From: Pedobacter panaciterrae
GTDB lineage: Bacteria > Bacteroidota > Bacteroidia > Sphingobacteriales > Sphingobacteriaceae
Direction of reading: 5' to 3'
DNA: 64,000 bases
Assembly (NCBI RefSeq): GCF_001636695.1
Contig: NZ_LGEL01000010.1
Span: forward strand, 1-64,000
The position numbers and the translations under genes are program-made. The notes under the pieces are model-generated. The model worked only from the letters and a program-made list of their open reading frames with translations. It was not told the DNA's origin and searched no databases. Below are positions 34,997-46,195 of this stretch, piece after piece (position 1 is the stretch's first letter; every line of letters starts with the position of its first letter).

Positions 34997-35040
34997 AAAA
35001 AAGAGGCCGATCATGATTTATGATCTGGCCTCTTCTTCTT
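34997..35040 (-). terminator. Terminator of the gcvH-vanZ unit
   Basis: gaggcc (35003-35008) pairs with ggcctc (35027-35032), extended by gatcat/atgatc inside, with a U run on the minus strand (34997-35002). It separates the small lipoprotein gene from feoA. Confidence 0.85.
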
Positions 35041-35052
35041 CATCTTACAGAA

Positions 35053-35175
35053 TTATCTATGAGGATAGCTCGAATAGCTTACTTTCGGACATTTACAGCC
35101 CGGTTTAAAAACACTACAGCTACTGATTAGTCCGACTAATATTAACAGAATCAACAAGTTAATTTGCCTTTTCAT
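35053..35175 (-). CDS. Small lipoprotein, 40 residues
   Basis: A 40-codon reading frame, MKRQINLLILLILVG then LISSC with the lipobox cysteine at C20, leaving a 21-residue mature peptide that contains KPGCKCP. It has a basic start and a strong hydrophobic core, the pattern of short Bacteroidota lipoproteins. Its ATG lies inside the last codons of vanZ (17-base overlap), suggesting translational coupling, and a terminator follows 13 bases after its stop. Signal peptide, overlap and terminator together support it as real; no function can be assigned. Confidence 0.7.
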   Translation of the reverse strand: MKRQINLLILLILVGLISSCSVFKPGCKCPKVSYSSYPHR

Positions 35176-35563
35176 TGTAATTAGATTTGTGCAATAAAAC
35201 ATAACTAAAAACGCCCATAAAAACCCCGGTCATATCACAACCGAAATCCCACCATTCTGCAGATCTGTAAGTAAATATTTTCCATTGTAACAATTCAATG
35301 CCACCTCCAAGTGCTGCCGTAATAATAATGATCTTGAATATAGTCAGAGAGCGGAAGCTATAATTGTGCTGATGTCTTATTTTACCATAAAACAAAAGTA
35401 TGGTAAGCACATAAAAGAACCCTAAATGGACTAACTTATCAAAGCCTTCAAAAAAAAAGCCTGATCTACTGGTATCAGGCATTTTCATATTACAAAGCAC
35501 TAAAATTACAATGGTCCATACAATGGCCCAGATCTGATATTTTAATTCCCCGAATTTGTTCAT
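35159..35563 (-). CDS. VanZ family membrane protein
   Basis: A 134-residue protein with about four hydrophobic segments (WAIVWTIVILVLCNM, LVHLGFFYVLTILLFYG, IIIITAALGGGIELLQ, GVFMGVFSYVLL) and the conserved DKLVHLGFFY and EWWDFGCDMTG motifs of VanZ-like proteins. VanZ gives low teicoplanin resistance in enterococci, but this family's core role is unknown. It lies three bases after gcvH and overlaps the small lipoprotein gene. Confidence 0.82.
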   Translation of the reverse strand: MNKFGELKYQIWAIVWTIVILVLCNMKMPDTSRSGFFFEGFDKLVHLGFFYVLTILLFYGKIRHQHNYSFRSLTIFKIIIITAALGGGIELLQWKIFTYRSAEWWDFGCDMTGVFMGVFSYVLLHKSNYNEKAN

Positions 35564-35566
35564 CGA

Positions 35567-35947
35567 TTATGCTCCTACAAGTGCCTTATAAGCATCAGCG
35601 GTTAATAAGCCATCAATTTCTGAAAGATCAGAAACTGAAACTTTAACCATCCATCCTTGTCCGTATGGATCAGAATTTACCAGCTCAGGGTTATCGTTTA
35701 GAGCAGCATTAGTTTCAGTTAGGGTAGCAGTTACCGGCATAAACAGATCTGAAACTGTTTTAACCGCTTCTACAGTACCAAATACCTCATCTTTGCCCAC
35801 TTCGTCACCTACGGTATTAATATCGATATATACGATGTCACCTAGCTCACGCTGTGCAAAATCAGTAATACCGATATAAGCTTCCTTACCCTCAATTCTA
35901 AGCCATTCGTGGTCTTTAGTGTACTTTAATTCTGATGGAAAATTCAT
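35567..35947 (-). CDS. gcvH: Glycine cleavage system H protein
   Basis: Lipoyl-carrying shuttle of the glycine cleavage complex. The 126 residues have family length, with the lipoylated lysine K63 in [12 protein letters not shown]. It sits downstream of sprA and upstream of vanZ, an order I recognise from other Bacteroidota; P, T and L proteins are elsewhere. Confidence 0.96.
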   Translation of the reverse strand: MNFPSELKYTKDHEWLRIEGKEAYIGITDFAQRELGDIVYIDINTVGDEVGKDEVFGTVEAVKTVSDLFMPVTATLTETNAALNDNPELVNSDPYGQGWMVKVSVSDLSEIDGLLTADAYKALVGA

Positions 35948-36045
35948 TTCTCTAAATTTATTTTTTCGTAAATCTTTTACCGCTCAACACATTAAATAAG
36001 CTGCGCGCGTTCAAAGGTAATTAATATCAGTGTTTATAACAATCC

Positions 36046-39000
36046 TTAATTAAGAGTAATCCTTAAACTAAATCCAAAATTACTGAAAGAGGTATTAAAG
36101 GTTTGTGAAGTATATGGCTTGGTAACATTAGAATCATAGAATACCCGCACATTAAAACGCTGGTTAAGTACATAATCTATACTAGGTCTGAAGGTTATAT
36201 TCTTGGCTCCGGATGAAACTTCAGCCTCACTAATGTCTGCCCTGTAAATTACAGTCTTATTATCCCGTAATGCTACATCTAACTTAAAGTCCATATTATT
36301 ATCGGTTTTTAAGCCTTTGAACAACCCAAACGGGAAGCGGAATTTATTGGTCCGGTAACCCAAACCGAAAACCATATTGTTTTCGGTTAGCTGTGCCAGC
36401 TGGCTGTTTGCGAGGCTTAATCCCAGCAACCTCGATCTGCCATACTCAAAATTAGCAGTCATGTTATTTTTCAGCCTGGTATCTACACCAATTAGCGGGG
36501 CAAATTGTTCAGCAATCGTTACCTGAGAATACTGGAACTTTGGTAAGAAGTTCCCTCCATCAACATCTTCCCGGCTAATTACAGAACCATTACTTTCCTG
36601 ATACCTTAATAATGAATTGAAACTATTAATACTATAGATTGAACGATATGCATGTCTGATATCTATAGAATTAAAACGATCAGCAAGGAAAGCAATACGG
36701 GTTAATCCGCGATAATTCAAACGCCAGTTTGGCAAAGGGATAGCAGGCAAAGAATTCAGACTAATTGAAGAAGCACTTTTGCCCGAATAGGCTGCTAAAA
36801 ATGCAGAAACAACTACGTCCTGGGCATTTTTATCATAGCCATCAGCATAACCACCCACAATACCTCTTGAATTTGGATTTTGTGCACCCAGGCGTTGCGA
36901 AATCACCTGCCTGTTTGCCATAAACTGATTAAACAGCTTAGAAACTGTACTGCCCGATTTTTCTGAGAACGAAGTGCTCAAAGAAATAAATGAAATGCTA
37001 TAGTCGCCGGTTGTATATGGGCTTAAATCCTCAAACTCACGGCTGTCTGTATTGTATCTGTAATTTGTTGAGAAATTCGATGTTCTGTTTTTATTTGCAG
37101 TAAGGGTAATGGTCAAATCACGAATTGGTTCAATTAAACTGGTAAAGCTTAAATCTTCCCTTAGCGTGTTCACATAAAGCTGGGTCTGCAGGGTATCTTT
37201 AGTTAACCATCCGTTATTAACAGCCATACTTCTTATGTCCCGCTGACTTCCGAATACAAATCCTAAGCCGGGAGCTCCGGTGATATCATCAATACCAAAG
37301 TAATTGGTTTTAGGCAAATACCCGGGCATAAATATACCCCGGGTCTGAGTATAAGCTCCCACAATATTTTTAATTCCCGTAAGTAATCCGACAAAAAAAC
37401 CTGTTCCTGATTGACTATCAGTCGTACCCGTTCCTGCCTTCCTCACAAACCCAAATTTATTGTAAAGACTGGCAAGGTTAAGGTTTGGATTAATCTGAAT
37501 GATCCTGGAATTCTGAATCGTATTTCCTAAATCTATTAAAGGGTTTCTAAGGGTTGACAAAGGTTCAGTTTGCCAGTTAAAGCTTGTTCCATAACGGGTC
37601 GTTACGTTTAACCAGTCCATTCCCGGAATCTTACTTATTGGTAAATTATAAGTTACATTTAAATTGTGAGAATAGTCTGTAGTCCTCCCCATTCTCTTTA
37701 AGTTCTGCCATAGCGTATCTCGCTTCAGTCCCTCAATTCTTCCCTCCGGTTCATCAATAATTGAATAATTGGTGGCATCAAAATCAAGCGTAAGTGAGCG
37801 TGTAAAATTCCAGGAAATACCATACACTCTTGTAACAAGGAAATTCTTATTAAAGGTAGTGTTTATAGGAATGGCATTGTTCGGATCATTGTTACGCAGG
37901 CTATTCTCTGAGTAATAACGATCCAGATCTATCCTGAAGTTTATTGAATTTGGCAGCAAGCTAAAGTTTATCTCTTTCAATAATGCCAGGGTATTTGATT
38001 TGATGATCTTGGCAAAAGGTTCGTAACTCTTAGATTGTCCTGCATAATTATAGGCGAGTGAGGCTCTGTAAGTCTGCTGAATATTATTTTGATTTATAAA
38101 ATCTCTATGGGCAAATTTAGTATAGGCATAGCTTGCATTAAGATTTTCCACATCCCATAACTGAGGTTTTTTCTCAAGGTCTGTACGTTCCTTTCTTACA
38201 TTTGTAAAGCTGATACTATTACGGGTAGTATAATCCTGTGCATAGTTCAGTATTTCTTTTTTCTCTGCTTTAGTAGCTCCTTCCAGTGCTGTTTTCAATT
38301 CAATATCTGGCGTCCTTGGATCATACTGCGGAGTACTTATCTGACTTGAATAACTAATAAACATTGGAATCTTTATCCCTGATTTTTTAGGTAAAAACTT
38401 CCCTAGCTCCATACTCGAAGAGATATCAAAAAATACATTATCGGCTCTGTTTCTCTCGCTCACTCTTTTTTCAAGCGAACCAAATCCAATTGTAGATTTA
38501 CTACCTGAAACATTTACATCAGCAAAATCTGCCAGCTGTGCATTCATCCTCGCCGTTGCAGCCCACCCACCTCTCTCGTCAAATTGGGTTAACCTTAATT
38601 CATTAAACCATAATTGTCCGCTTTTATCCAGTCCATCATCCTCACCAGGGCTTGCAGAATTTTTAAGCGGGTTTTTTACACCGAGCATGTAAACCCTCAC
38701 CTTACTCATATCAGGCTGGCCTTTTATCGTAATTGTTTTTCCATTTTCAATAAATTCATAAGGGATGTTTATTGGCCATGGCTGTCCATTAAGCAAAGCC
38801 TTGTTTCTGGCTATTTTGACCTTTTGGAAGACCTCCAGTTCAATATCCATTTTGTTCTGGTCCGGCCAGATAGCATAAGGATCGCTGGTTCCCGGACTTG
38901 TAACCCTTAAAGGCTGTGAGTACTCGTAATAATTATCCTGGTTATCAGTTCCAATCCTTAAAAAGGCGCTTAAATCATTATTGTTCAACACATTGTTACC

Positions 39001-42000
39001 AAGGGCTTCCAGGTGAACATACATCTCTAGATGCTTATATGATCTAAAATCATTAATAGCAGTTTTAAATGTAGCTCTCCCGTATCCATCTCTTAAATTT
39101 TTCACTGTTACTGCCAGAGATTGCTCGTTTAGTCTTGTATCACCACGATAATTACTAAAATCACGTTCTCTTTCAATGCCCGGAGGAATAACATAAGGTA
39201 TCGGAGTACGTTTTCCGTTTTCTTCAATATTTACTGTAGCTACCTCAATTGTTGAATTATCCGACCCTATCGGTAACAATACCGGATCAACAATTACCTG
39301 AGCAGGATCATTATTTGCATTATACTGTCGCCATTCACCTCTTATCAACTGGATCTTTCCAAACCTCAACACAGTGGTATCTGCATAATTAGTGAGGAAC
39401 ATTCTAATAAATCGGATAGATTTAAAATCCTGAATTCCTCCAACTTTTTGTTGGTACTGGGCCAATGGAATTCTAATCTGATACCAGGTAACAGGTTGGG
39501 TTTGCCCGTTAGCCAGTTTAACTTGAGAAGTAACTTTGTCAGTAACGAAATTTTGTCCAACCATTAAATCTCCCGGACGCATTGATACCTTATACTGAAA
39601 ATATTCATCAGACTGGGTCATATTATTATCCCTGTTGATGTCCTCACCATCAGGTAAAGAAGTAGAGGCAGAATTCTCAACGCCAAAATCTTCCTGAGAT
39701 TGCTGAGGGGTCTTAGAGTTTCCTTCGGTGCCATTGTATCTCTGATAGCGTTTCAAAATTCCGGCACCTTCCTGATCCAGCGCGTTACTCCTGTAATAAG
39801 AATAATCATCTGATGAAGGATCATTTTCGAGCTCAGCCGCGGCATCCGGATTTAGCTGCCCTTTTATCTGATTAATAAGCGAGGCAAATTTAACACGCTC
39901 ATCATTATTAGATAAACCATCTAGTCCTACATCCTGAATCTTTCTGGCAGCAGGATCATTATCAAACGCCTGTACAACAGGCTGCAGCTTAGGTACTCTA
40001 CCCCAATTTGTTTCATCATACTTAGTGGGATCTCCATTTGCAGGCAAGCCATTTTCTAATGATTTGCGGCCGTCTTTCAGAATGTCTTCCGAAATATTTC
40101 CGATATTAAAATACAAATCACCACCGGCAGAATTTGGTTTATAAATATTTGGGTCCATAACCCATAATTCTATAAACTCTATATTCAAGGCTTCAAAATC
40201 GTTGGTTTCAATTCTTCTGAATAAACCTCCCCATCTGGATTTAGGATTATTTAACAAACCATTGGAACTAAATCCTGTTGGCGTATAATTATATGGCCCC
40301 CTTACTGTAGGATAAAAAGCAACGTCTAAAGTTGGCAGTGTAATCGATTGCCCGGTACTTGTCTCCTTAAAAGGAAAAACCTCCTGCTCTATAATCTCCC
40401 TAACATAATGATTAGATAATTCCGTACGGTTGGCTCTTATACTGGAAGGTAAATTACTCGCATTTCTGTTGTAAAAAGTAGGGTCTATATTATAAAATGC
40501 TATGCGTGCCCTATTATAACCATAGGCAAGGTCATTAGTCAAATTTGATTCCGGGAATAACTGCGGGGTTCCCGACAATTGCCATGCTACAGCACTTTTA
40601 AGATCTATCACAGACCTCGAGGCTTCAAAATCATCCAGGTAACTTACGCCACCATTTTTACCACCAAAGTTAAGTGCATTCGGGTGACCAGGTAATAACT
40701 GGGCAAACTCTCCCGAAAACGTAATGCTCGAAGGAGCTTTGGTAGAAAGGAACGGCAATTTATCTACCAGCTTAGTTAAAAATCTCGAAGGGGAGCTATA
40801 ATTAACATCCAGCCCCCAGATAGTATTGGAAATTGGTTCCTCTCCAATATTTACTTTTGGAGTTAATGGCTTTTCTGAAAGGTTCATGACCGTACCTCCC
40901 AAATTCAGTTTATTATTTACTTTATAGTCTAATCTGGCTCCAAACAAAGATCGTTGCTGCAACCCAAAAAGCTCATTATTTTCTGTTGATATTCTTATAG
41001 GCTGTCCGGATATTAAAATTCCTGTATTTAATATCTTAACTCTTCCTCCCTGATAGTCTACTGTAAAATCAACGCCTTCCTGCAGCGGAATTGTCCCGGC
41101 AAAAACCCTTACTGATCCTTCAGGCACATTAATGGCATTTAAGCTAAACTCTGATGCAATATCAGATTGATAGCTTCCCTTAATAATGTACCTGTTCTGC
41201 CTGGTAAACAATTGTTGTGCAACAACCTTAGTCGAATCATACAGTGCCGTGTAGGTATATTTATCAATAAAAGCTTGCTCTGTTGGTAAAAACTGGCTTG
41301 CCAAATCTCTCCCAAAAGGCTCAACAAGGGGAAAAATGATTCTGCCATTTAATGGATCTATAGTAATATATCCATTTTTGGTGTTTGTGAGTACATAAGC
41401 TGTATTCCCATTTGTATTGTTAATGCTATTGGTATTATTAAAGGCACTATTGCTGCCAAATGAATTAGAAGAATTCTGATTAGAATTTGAATTAAAAGGG
41501 TTGTTCTCAACCTGAAAGTCAAAAATTCCATCAGGCTTTAATTCATCCTGCTGATTTAAACGATCCAAACCGGTTACCTGTATCCATAGCTTATCTTTCA
41601 ACGGTCGCTTAAATTGGTCCAGCTTCTCGCCTTCAGTAATAACCGGCCGCTCAATACCTGTTTTCTCGTCTATTCTAAAAATATCTAATTTAAAATTCTG
41701 CTGACTGATCTGATATCCACCAATAGAATAGATGTTTTTCATCATCAAACCCCATGTAGGCAAGTTAACTTTAGTAGTCTCATTCTTTAATAACTTTGCG
41801 AACAACACCTTTGGACTGGCCTGATCAAAAGGGACGTCAGTTGTAAACTCACCCACCTGATATTCTACACCATTATAGGTATAGCGATAAGCAACAGCAA
41901 GTACTTCATCCGTATTCAGAGCATTATTTAAGGAAATATAACCCAGCTTAGGATGAAAACTATATTCCCTTTCTGTTAGTTTCCTCGCATAAGTAAGCTT

Positions 42001-43260
42001 TGCATAGTTATCTGTGCCTTTGCTCGACTCAAAGAAAGAAATAACCGCATTGGAATTGGTTTGTCTTGCCTCTGCAGGTAGCCTGTCCAATAAATTATTT
42101 GACTGCCTTGGGAACTGATTATTCTTAAATGCAGAAGGAAGCACCGAAGTTCCTCCTGTCAGAGTGGTATTATATGGTTTATTCTCTCCCAAATCTATAA
42201 GAGCAAGAACATCTCTGGAATCCTGAGTGTTACCGGCCTTATTGGTAACCCATACTTCTATTTTGGTAATGATAACCCCTGTGGTAATGGTTGGAGGATT
42301 TGAAAGTGATTTATTATAGTTATCTCTAAAGTACTGCGCAAGGAAATAGTGCTTATTTGCCTCGTAGTTATCTGCACTAAGCCTATACTCGTTTTGCTGT
42401 GCCCCATTATTGATCTGTATTTCTCTTGACTGTGATTTTTGCTGAGTAAAAACCGTATTCACGTTCAGTTTACCGAACTGCAATTGTGTTTTTATCCCGA
42501 AAAGTGCCTGCGTTCCGGTAATCAAGGTTGTGTTTAAAGGAAGGCTTACGTTACCTGCCTCTATTTTCTTTATAATATCGTCATCACCACCTGTATACTC
42601 CAGCTTAATCTGATTCTCAAAATCGAATTGAGCCTCAGTATTGTAATTCATATTAACTTTCAGCTTGGTGCCGATATTACCGATAACATCCATCTGGATC
42701 CGCTGGTTAAAGTCGAAATTACCCTGTACCCTTTGCCGTTCATTAAACAAAGGGTTTTCATTTCTGTTCATTCTACCCAAAAAAGTAAGCTCCGCCTCTC
42801 CTCTGGGTTGTATATTTATTGTATTTCCTCCAAAAATTCTCTCGAAGGCTTTACTGTTCACGCTCAAACTTGGAATAACTCCGGTTCTTCTTACATCATT
42901 AATTTCCTCATTAGAAAGCACCCGCCAGTTATCACGCTTAATTTCACTGCTTATCAACCGCTGATATTCCTCAATGGTAAGATATTGAGGTGCAGAGAGT
43001 AGCTTATTACCTACCAGGTGCCTTATAATGTATCTTTTATTTACCGCATCATACTCCACTTCCCGTTTCACATTATCCGGCAAAGGCTTAAACGAGTTGG
43101 ACAATGACCTTATACCTAGTCTTTGTTTCTCTTTTAAACCGAATAAATTCTTTGACGTATCAGTGGCAGATCGCCCAACAACAACTTGAGAGACGGCTTC
43201 TTTCCCCCAAAAAGCTGTAACCAAAAGGAGAAATATTATTAGCGCTAATTTGTTTTTCAA
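36046..43260 (-). CDS. sprA: Cell surface protein SprA, type IX secretion translocon
   Basis: A 2404-residue outer-membrane protein. In Flavobacterium SprA forms the giant beta-barrel through which the type IX system exports proteins and is needed for gliding. A signal peptide lies at 1-25. Repeated SprA N-terminal-type segments follow, with NNELFGLQQRSLFGARLDYKVNNKLNLG near residue 765 and YLDDFEASRSVIDL near 880, and there are many alternating beta strands to the C-terminal FGFSLRITLN. A low-complexity Asn/Ser tract lies at about residues 583-620. It starts 13 bases after ruvA, in the order maeB-ruvA-sprA, and gcvH follows. Confidence 0.95.
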   Translation of the reverse strand: MKNKLALIIFLLLVTAFWGKEAVSQVVVGRSATDTSKNLFGLKEKQRLGIRSLSNSFKPLPDNVKREVEYDAVNKRYIIRHLVGNKLLSAPQYLTIEEYQRLISSEIKRDNWRVLSNEEINDVRRTGVIPSLSVNSKAFERIFGGNTINIQPRGEAELTFLGRMNRNENPLFNERQRVQGNFDFNQRIQMDVIGNIGTKLKVNMNYNTEAQFDFENQIKLEYTGGDDDIIKKIEAGNVSLPLNTTLITGTQALFGIKTQLQFGKLNVNTVFTQQKSQSREIQINNGAQQNEYRLSADNYEANKHYFLAQYFRDNYNKSLSNPPTITTGVIITKIEVWVTNKAGNTQDSRDVLALIDLGENKPYNTTLTGGTSVLPSAFKNNQFPRQSNNLLDRLPAEARQTNSNAVISFFESSKGTDNYAKLTYARKLTEREYSFHPKLGYISLNNALNTDEVLAVAYRYTYNGVEYQVGEFTTDVPFDQASPKVLFAKLLKNETTKVNLPTWGLMMKNIYSIGGYQISQQNFKLDIFRIDEKTGIERPVITEGEKLDQFKRPLKDKLWIQVTGLDRLNQQDELKPDGIFDFQVENNPFNSNSNQNSSNSFGSNSAFNNTNSINNTNGNTAYVLTNTKNGYITIDPLNGRIIFPLVEPFGRDLASQFLPTEQAFIDKYTYTALYDSTKVVAQQLFTRQNRYIIKGSYQSDIASEFSLNAINVPEGSVRVFAGTIPLQEGVDFTVDYQGGRVKILNTGILISGQPIRISTENNELFGLQQRSLFGARLDYKVNNKLNLGGTVMNLSEKPLTPKVNIGEEPISNTIWGLDVNYSSPSRFLTKLVDKLPFLSTKAPSSITFSGEFAQLLPGHPNALNFGGKNGGVSYLDDFEASRSVIDLKSAVAWQLSGTPQLFPESNLTNDLAYGYNRARIAFYNIDPTFYNRNASNLPSSIRANRTELSNHYVREIIEQEVFPFKETSTGQSITLPTLDVAFYPTVRGPYNYTPTGFSSNGLLNNPKSRWGGLFRRIETNDFEALNIEFIELWVMDPNIYKPNSAGGDLYFNIGNISEDILKDGRKSLENGLPANGDPTKYDETNWGRVPKLQPVVQAFDNDPAARKIQDVGLDGLSNNDERVKFASLINQIKGQLNPDAAAELENDPSSDDYSYYRSNALDQEGAGILKRYQRYNGTEGNSKTPQQSQEDFGVENSASTSLPDGEDINRDNNMTQSDEYFQYKVSMRPGDLMVGQNFVTDKVTSQVKLANGQTQPVTWYQIRIPLAQYQQKVGGIQDFKSIRFIRMFLTNYADTTVLRFGKIQLIRGEWRQYNANNDPAQVIVDPVLLPIGSDNSTIEVATVNIEENGKRTPIPYVIPPGIERERDFSNYRGDTRLNEQSLAVTVKNLRDGYGRATFKTAINDFRSYKHLEMYVHLEALGNNVLNNNDLSAFLRIGTDNQDNYYEYSQPLRVTSPGTSDPYAIWPDQNKMDIELEVFQKVKIARNKALLNGQPWPINIPYEFIENGKTITIKGQPDMSKVRVYMLGVKNPLKNSASPGEDDGLDKSGQLWFNELRLTQFDERGGWAATARMNAQLADFADVNVSGSKSTIGFGSLEKRVSERNRADNVFFDISSSMELGKFLPKKSGIKIPMFISYSSQISTPQYDPRTPDIELKTALEGATKAEKKEILNYAQDYTTRNSISFTNVRKERTDLEKKPQLWDVENLNASYAYTKFAHRDFINQNNIQQTYRASLAYNYAGQSKSYEPFAKIIKSNTLALLKEINFSLLPNSINFRIDLDRYYSENSLRNNDPNNAIPINTTFNKNFLVTRVYGISWNFTRSLTLDFDATNYSIIDEPEGRIEGLKRDTLWQNLKRMGRTTDYSHNLNVTYNLPISKIPGMDWLNVTTRYGTSFNWQTEPLSTLRNPLIDLGNTIQNSRIIQINPNLNLASLYNKFGFVRKAGTGTTDSQSGTGFFVGLLTGIKNIVGAYTQTRGIFMPGYLPKTNYFGIDDITGAPGLGFVFGSQRDIRSMAVNNGWLTKDTLQTQLYVNTLREDLSFTSLIEPIRDLTITLTANKNRTSNFSTNYRYNTDSREFEDLSPYTTGDYSISFISLSTSFSEKSGSTVSKLFNQFMANRQVISQRLGAQNPNSRGIVGGYADGYDKNAQDVVVSAFLAAYSGKSASSISLNSLPAIPLPNWRLNYRGLTRIAFLADRFNSIDIRHAYRSIYSINSFNSLLRYQESNGSVISREDVDGGNFLPKFQYSQVTIAEQFAPLIGVDTRLKNNMTANFEYGRSRLLGLSLANSQLAQLTENNMVFGLGYRTNKFRFPFGLFKGLKTDNNMDFKLDVALRDNKTVIYRADISEAEVSSGAKNITFRPSIDYVLNQRFNVRVFYDSNVTKPYTSQTFNTSFSNFGFSLRITLN

Positions 43261-43272
43261 GGGTAAAAAAAG

Positions 43273-43857
43273 TTATAAGTTCTTTAGGGCTAGTTTAATC
43301 ATTTGTTCTACTGATAAATCCTGACCACCCACCTTCACAGCATTATCAATTGCCTTTTCAGATGCAGGTTTTGCAAAACCAAGCATCATTAAAGCTGATA
43401 AAGCTTCTTCCTTTACGGTATTGTTTAAAGGGGCCGCAATTAACGACCCCGTTCCTTCTTTCTTTAATTTATCCTGCAACTCAAGAACAAGCCTTTGTGC
43501 AGATTTAACACCTATTCCTTTTATACGCTGTATAAGAGGAAGATCCCCGCTAATAATAGCAGACTGAATTTCATTTGGGGTAATAGATGAGAGCATCATT
43601 CTGCCTGTATTTGGACCTATGCCAGATACTGAAATTAAGTGCAGAAAGAGCCTTCTCTCACCCTCATCAGCAAATCCATATAACGTATGGGCATCTTCTT
43701 TAATATGGAGCCAGGTATAGATTTTACATCGCTCAGCATCGGCAAGACTACTATACGTATTTAGAGATATATTAATATGGTAGCCCACACCTCCGGCTTC
43801 TACTACAATATACGCAGGGCATTTAAATGTTAACTTACCATCAATATATGCAAACAT
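43273..43857 (-). CDS. ruvA: Holliday junction branch migration protein RuvA
   Basis: Binds Holliday junctions and loads the RuvB motor. The 194 residues show the OB-fold N-terminus (MFAYIDGKLTFKCPAYIVVEAGGVGYHI), two helix-hairpin-helix motifs (LISVSGIGPNTGRMML and IKGIGVKSAQRLVLEL) and the C-terminal UBA-like domain III (EEALSALMMLGF). It lies three bases downstream of maeB and 13 bases upstream of sprA. RuvB is not in the window. Confidence 0.96.
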   Translation of the reverse strand: MFAYIDGKLTFKCPAYIVVEAGGVGYHINISLNTYSSLADAERCKIYTWLHIKEDAHTLYGFADEGERRLFLHLISVSGIGPNTGRMMLSSITPNEIQSAIISGDLPLIQRIKGIGVKSAQRLVLELQDKLKKEGTGSLIAAPLNNTVKEEALSALMMLGFAKPASEKAIDNAVKVGGQDLSVEQMIKLALKNL

Positions 43858-43860
43858 ATT

Positions 43861-46173
43861 TTATTTTTTTGAAATTCTTTTTAATAGACCTTTTTTCGGA
43901 TTTGCTTCTTGCTCTTTAGCTTGTACATCTAAAACCGCAATCGTTACCATGTTTACAATTTCCCTTACTGAACTACCAAGCTGTACTATATGTACTGGTT
44001 TTTTTAGTCCCAGCAGAATTGGTCCAACAGCCTCAGCTTCTCCAAGTTCCTGTAATAATTTATACGCAATGTTACCGGATTCCAGATTAGGAAAAACCAG
44101 GGTATTTGCCGGAGCACCTACTAATCTGCTAAAAGGAAAATTATCTTTTAACATCTCATTATTAATGGCAAAGTTCCCCTGCATCTCACCGTCTACCACA
44201 ATATGCGGATATTTTTCGTGCAATATTTTCACTGCTTTTCTAACTTTTTCTGGCACAACACCTTCATTGGATCCAAAATTAGAATAAGAAAGTAATGCCA
44301 CCCTTGGTGTGATGTTAAATTTGCTTACAGACCGTTCCAGAAGTAATGTTAAATCAACCAGTTCTTCAGCAGTAGGGTCAACATTAACAGTTGTATCACC
44401 AAAAAATACAGGTCCTTTCCTGGTCATCATCATGTACATACCGGCAACACGATTTACTCCCTCTTCTGTACCAATAACCTGCAAAGCTGGTTTAATTGTC
44501 GTCGCATAATTCTTAGTCAGACCAGAAATCATTGCATCGGCTTCGCCAAACTCTACCATAGAAGCTCCAAAATAGTTCCTGTCACGCAGAAATTTGGTAG
44601 CCTCAATTAAAGTTACCCCTCTTCTTTGTCTCTTCTCATATAATGAGTTCGCATATTTAGTCATGCGTTCCTGCTCTTCAAAAGGGTCAATAATTTTAAC
44701 TCCCTCAAGTTCTAAAGCATTTTCCTCAATTATTTTCTTAATGACTTCCTTGTTTCCAAGCAGAATAGGAATAGCAATATTCTCGTCTTTTACAATTTGA
44801 GCTGCTTTTAATATTTTATAATTGTCAGCTTCAGCAAAAACAACACACTTAGGATCTGATTTAGCCTTATTCGTAATAGCACGCATAATAGCATCATCGC
44901 CACCCAACCTGTGTTTCAATTCCTCAACATAAGCATCCCAGTCTGTGATTACCTTACGTGCAACACCAGAATCAATTGCTGCCTTAGCTACCGCTGTAGA
45001 TACATTCGTCATTAAACGATGATCCATTGGCTTAGGAATAATATAATCTTTACCGAATTTAATATTATTCTCATTATAAGCCATATTAACAGCCTCAGGA
45101 ACAGGTTTTTTAGCCAGCTCAGCGATTGCCCTTACCGCAGCTATTTTCATTGGCTCATTAATGGCTGTAGCCCTCACATCAAGCGCTCCTCTAAAAATGT
45201 AAGGGAAGCCCAAAACGTTGTTCACCTGATTAGGATAATCAGAACGGCCGGTAGCCATAATTAAATCCTTACGCGAACTAATTGCCAGTTCATAAGCAAT
45301 TTCCGGATCAGGATTTGCCATAGCAAACACGATAGGATTTTTTGCCATTGATTTTAGCATGTCTTCCGTAACACAATTAGCAGAAGATAAACCAATGAAC
45401 ACATCACTATCTTTCATTGCTTCAGCCAGTGTATCTAATTTTCTGGATGTTGCAAATTCAGCTTTAATTGCATCAAGGTGCTCGCGTGTATTTCTGATCA
45501 CACCCGAACGGTCACACATTACAATATTTTCTTTTCTGGCACCTAAAGAAACGTATAAGCGAGAGCAGGAAATAGCAGCAGCACCTGCCCCGTTCACTAC
45601 GATCTTAATCTTGTCCATTTTCTTCTTTTGCAACTCACAGGCATTTAGCAATGCCGCTGCTGAAATGATGGCGGTACCATGTTGATCATCGTGCATTACA
45701 GGAATCTTCATTTCTTCCTTTAATCGACGCTCTATCTCGAAGCACTCAGGTGCTTTAATATCTTCTAAATTTATTCCCCCAAAAGTTGGCTCAAGGGCTT
45801 TTACTATCTTAACAAAATCATCAACATTTGTAACGTCCAATTCCAGATCGAAAACATCAATGTCGGCAAATATTTTAAAAAGGAGACCCTTTCCTTCCAT
45901 TACAGGTTTCCCTGCTTCCGGCCCAATATTACCTAAGCCTAATACCGCCGTACCGTTGCTAATTACAGCTACCAGATTCCCCTTGGCAGTATACTTATAA
46001 ACGTCTTCGGTGTTCTCAGCAATCTTTAAACACGGCTCTGCAACCCCAGGCGAATAGGCCAGTGCCAAGTCTCTTTGAGAGTTTGTTGGTTTTGTTGGGA
46101 TGACCTGAATCTTCCCAGGTCGCCCCTGCGAATGGTAATCTAAAGCATCCTGCTTCCTGTTTATTTTAGTCAT
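43861..46173 (-). CDS. maeB: NADP-dependent malic enzyme with phosphotransacetylase-like domain
   Basis: Decarboxylates malate to pyruvate with reduction of NADP. The 770 residues have the MaeB layout: malic enzyme part about 1-430 ([44 protein letters not shown], then a Rossmann segment [15 protein letters not shown]) and a phosphate acetyltransferase-like part about 440-770. In characterised MaeB proteins the latter binds acetyl-CoA as regulator and is not catalytic. It heads the maeB-ruvA-sprA series. Confidence 0.93.
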   Translation of the reverse strand: MTKINRKQDALDYHSQGRPGKIQVIPTKPTNSQRDLALAYSPGVAEPCLKIAENTEDVYKYTAKGNLVAVISNGTAVLGLGNIGPEAGKPVMEGKGLLFKIFADIDVFDLELDVTNVDDFVKIVKALEPTFGGINLEDIKAPECFEIERRLKEEMKIPVMHDDQHGTAIISAAALLNACELQKKKMDKIKIVVNGAGAAAISCSRLYVSLGARKENIVMCDRSGVIRNTREHLDAIKAEFATSRKLDTLAEAMKDSDVFIGLSSANCVTEDMLKSMAKNPIVFAMANPDPEIAYELAISSRKDLIMATGRSDYPNQVNNVLGFPYIFRGALDVRATAINEPMKIAAVRAIAELAKKPVPEAVNMAYNENNIKFGKDYIIPKPMDHRLMTNVSTAVAKAAIDSGVARKVITDWDAYVEELKHRLGGDDAIMRAITNKAKSDPKCVVFAEADNYKILKAAQIVKDENIAIPILLGNKEVIKKIIEENALELEGVKIIDPFEEQERMTKYANSLYEKRQRRGVTLIEATKFLRDRNYFGASMVEFGEADAMISGLTKNYATTIKPALQVIGTEEGVNRVAGMYMMMTRKGPVFFGDTTVNVDPTAEELVDLTLLLERSVSKFNITPRVALLSYSNFGSNEGVVPEKVRKAVKILHEKYPHIVVDGEMQGNFAINNEMLKDNFPFSRLVGAPANTLVFPNLESGNIAYKLLQELGEAEAVGPILLGLKKPVHIVQLGSSVREIVNMVTIAVLDVQAKEQEANPKKGLLKRISKK

Positions 46174-46195
46174 AAAATTGTCAATTGTAAGGGGT

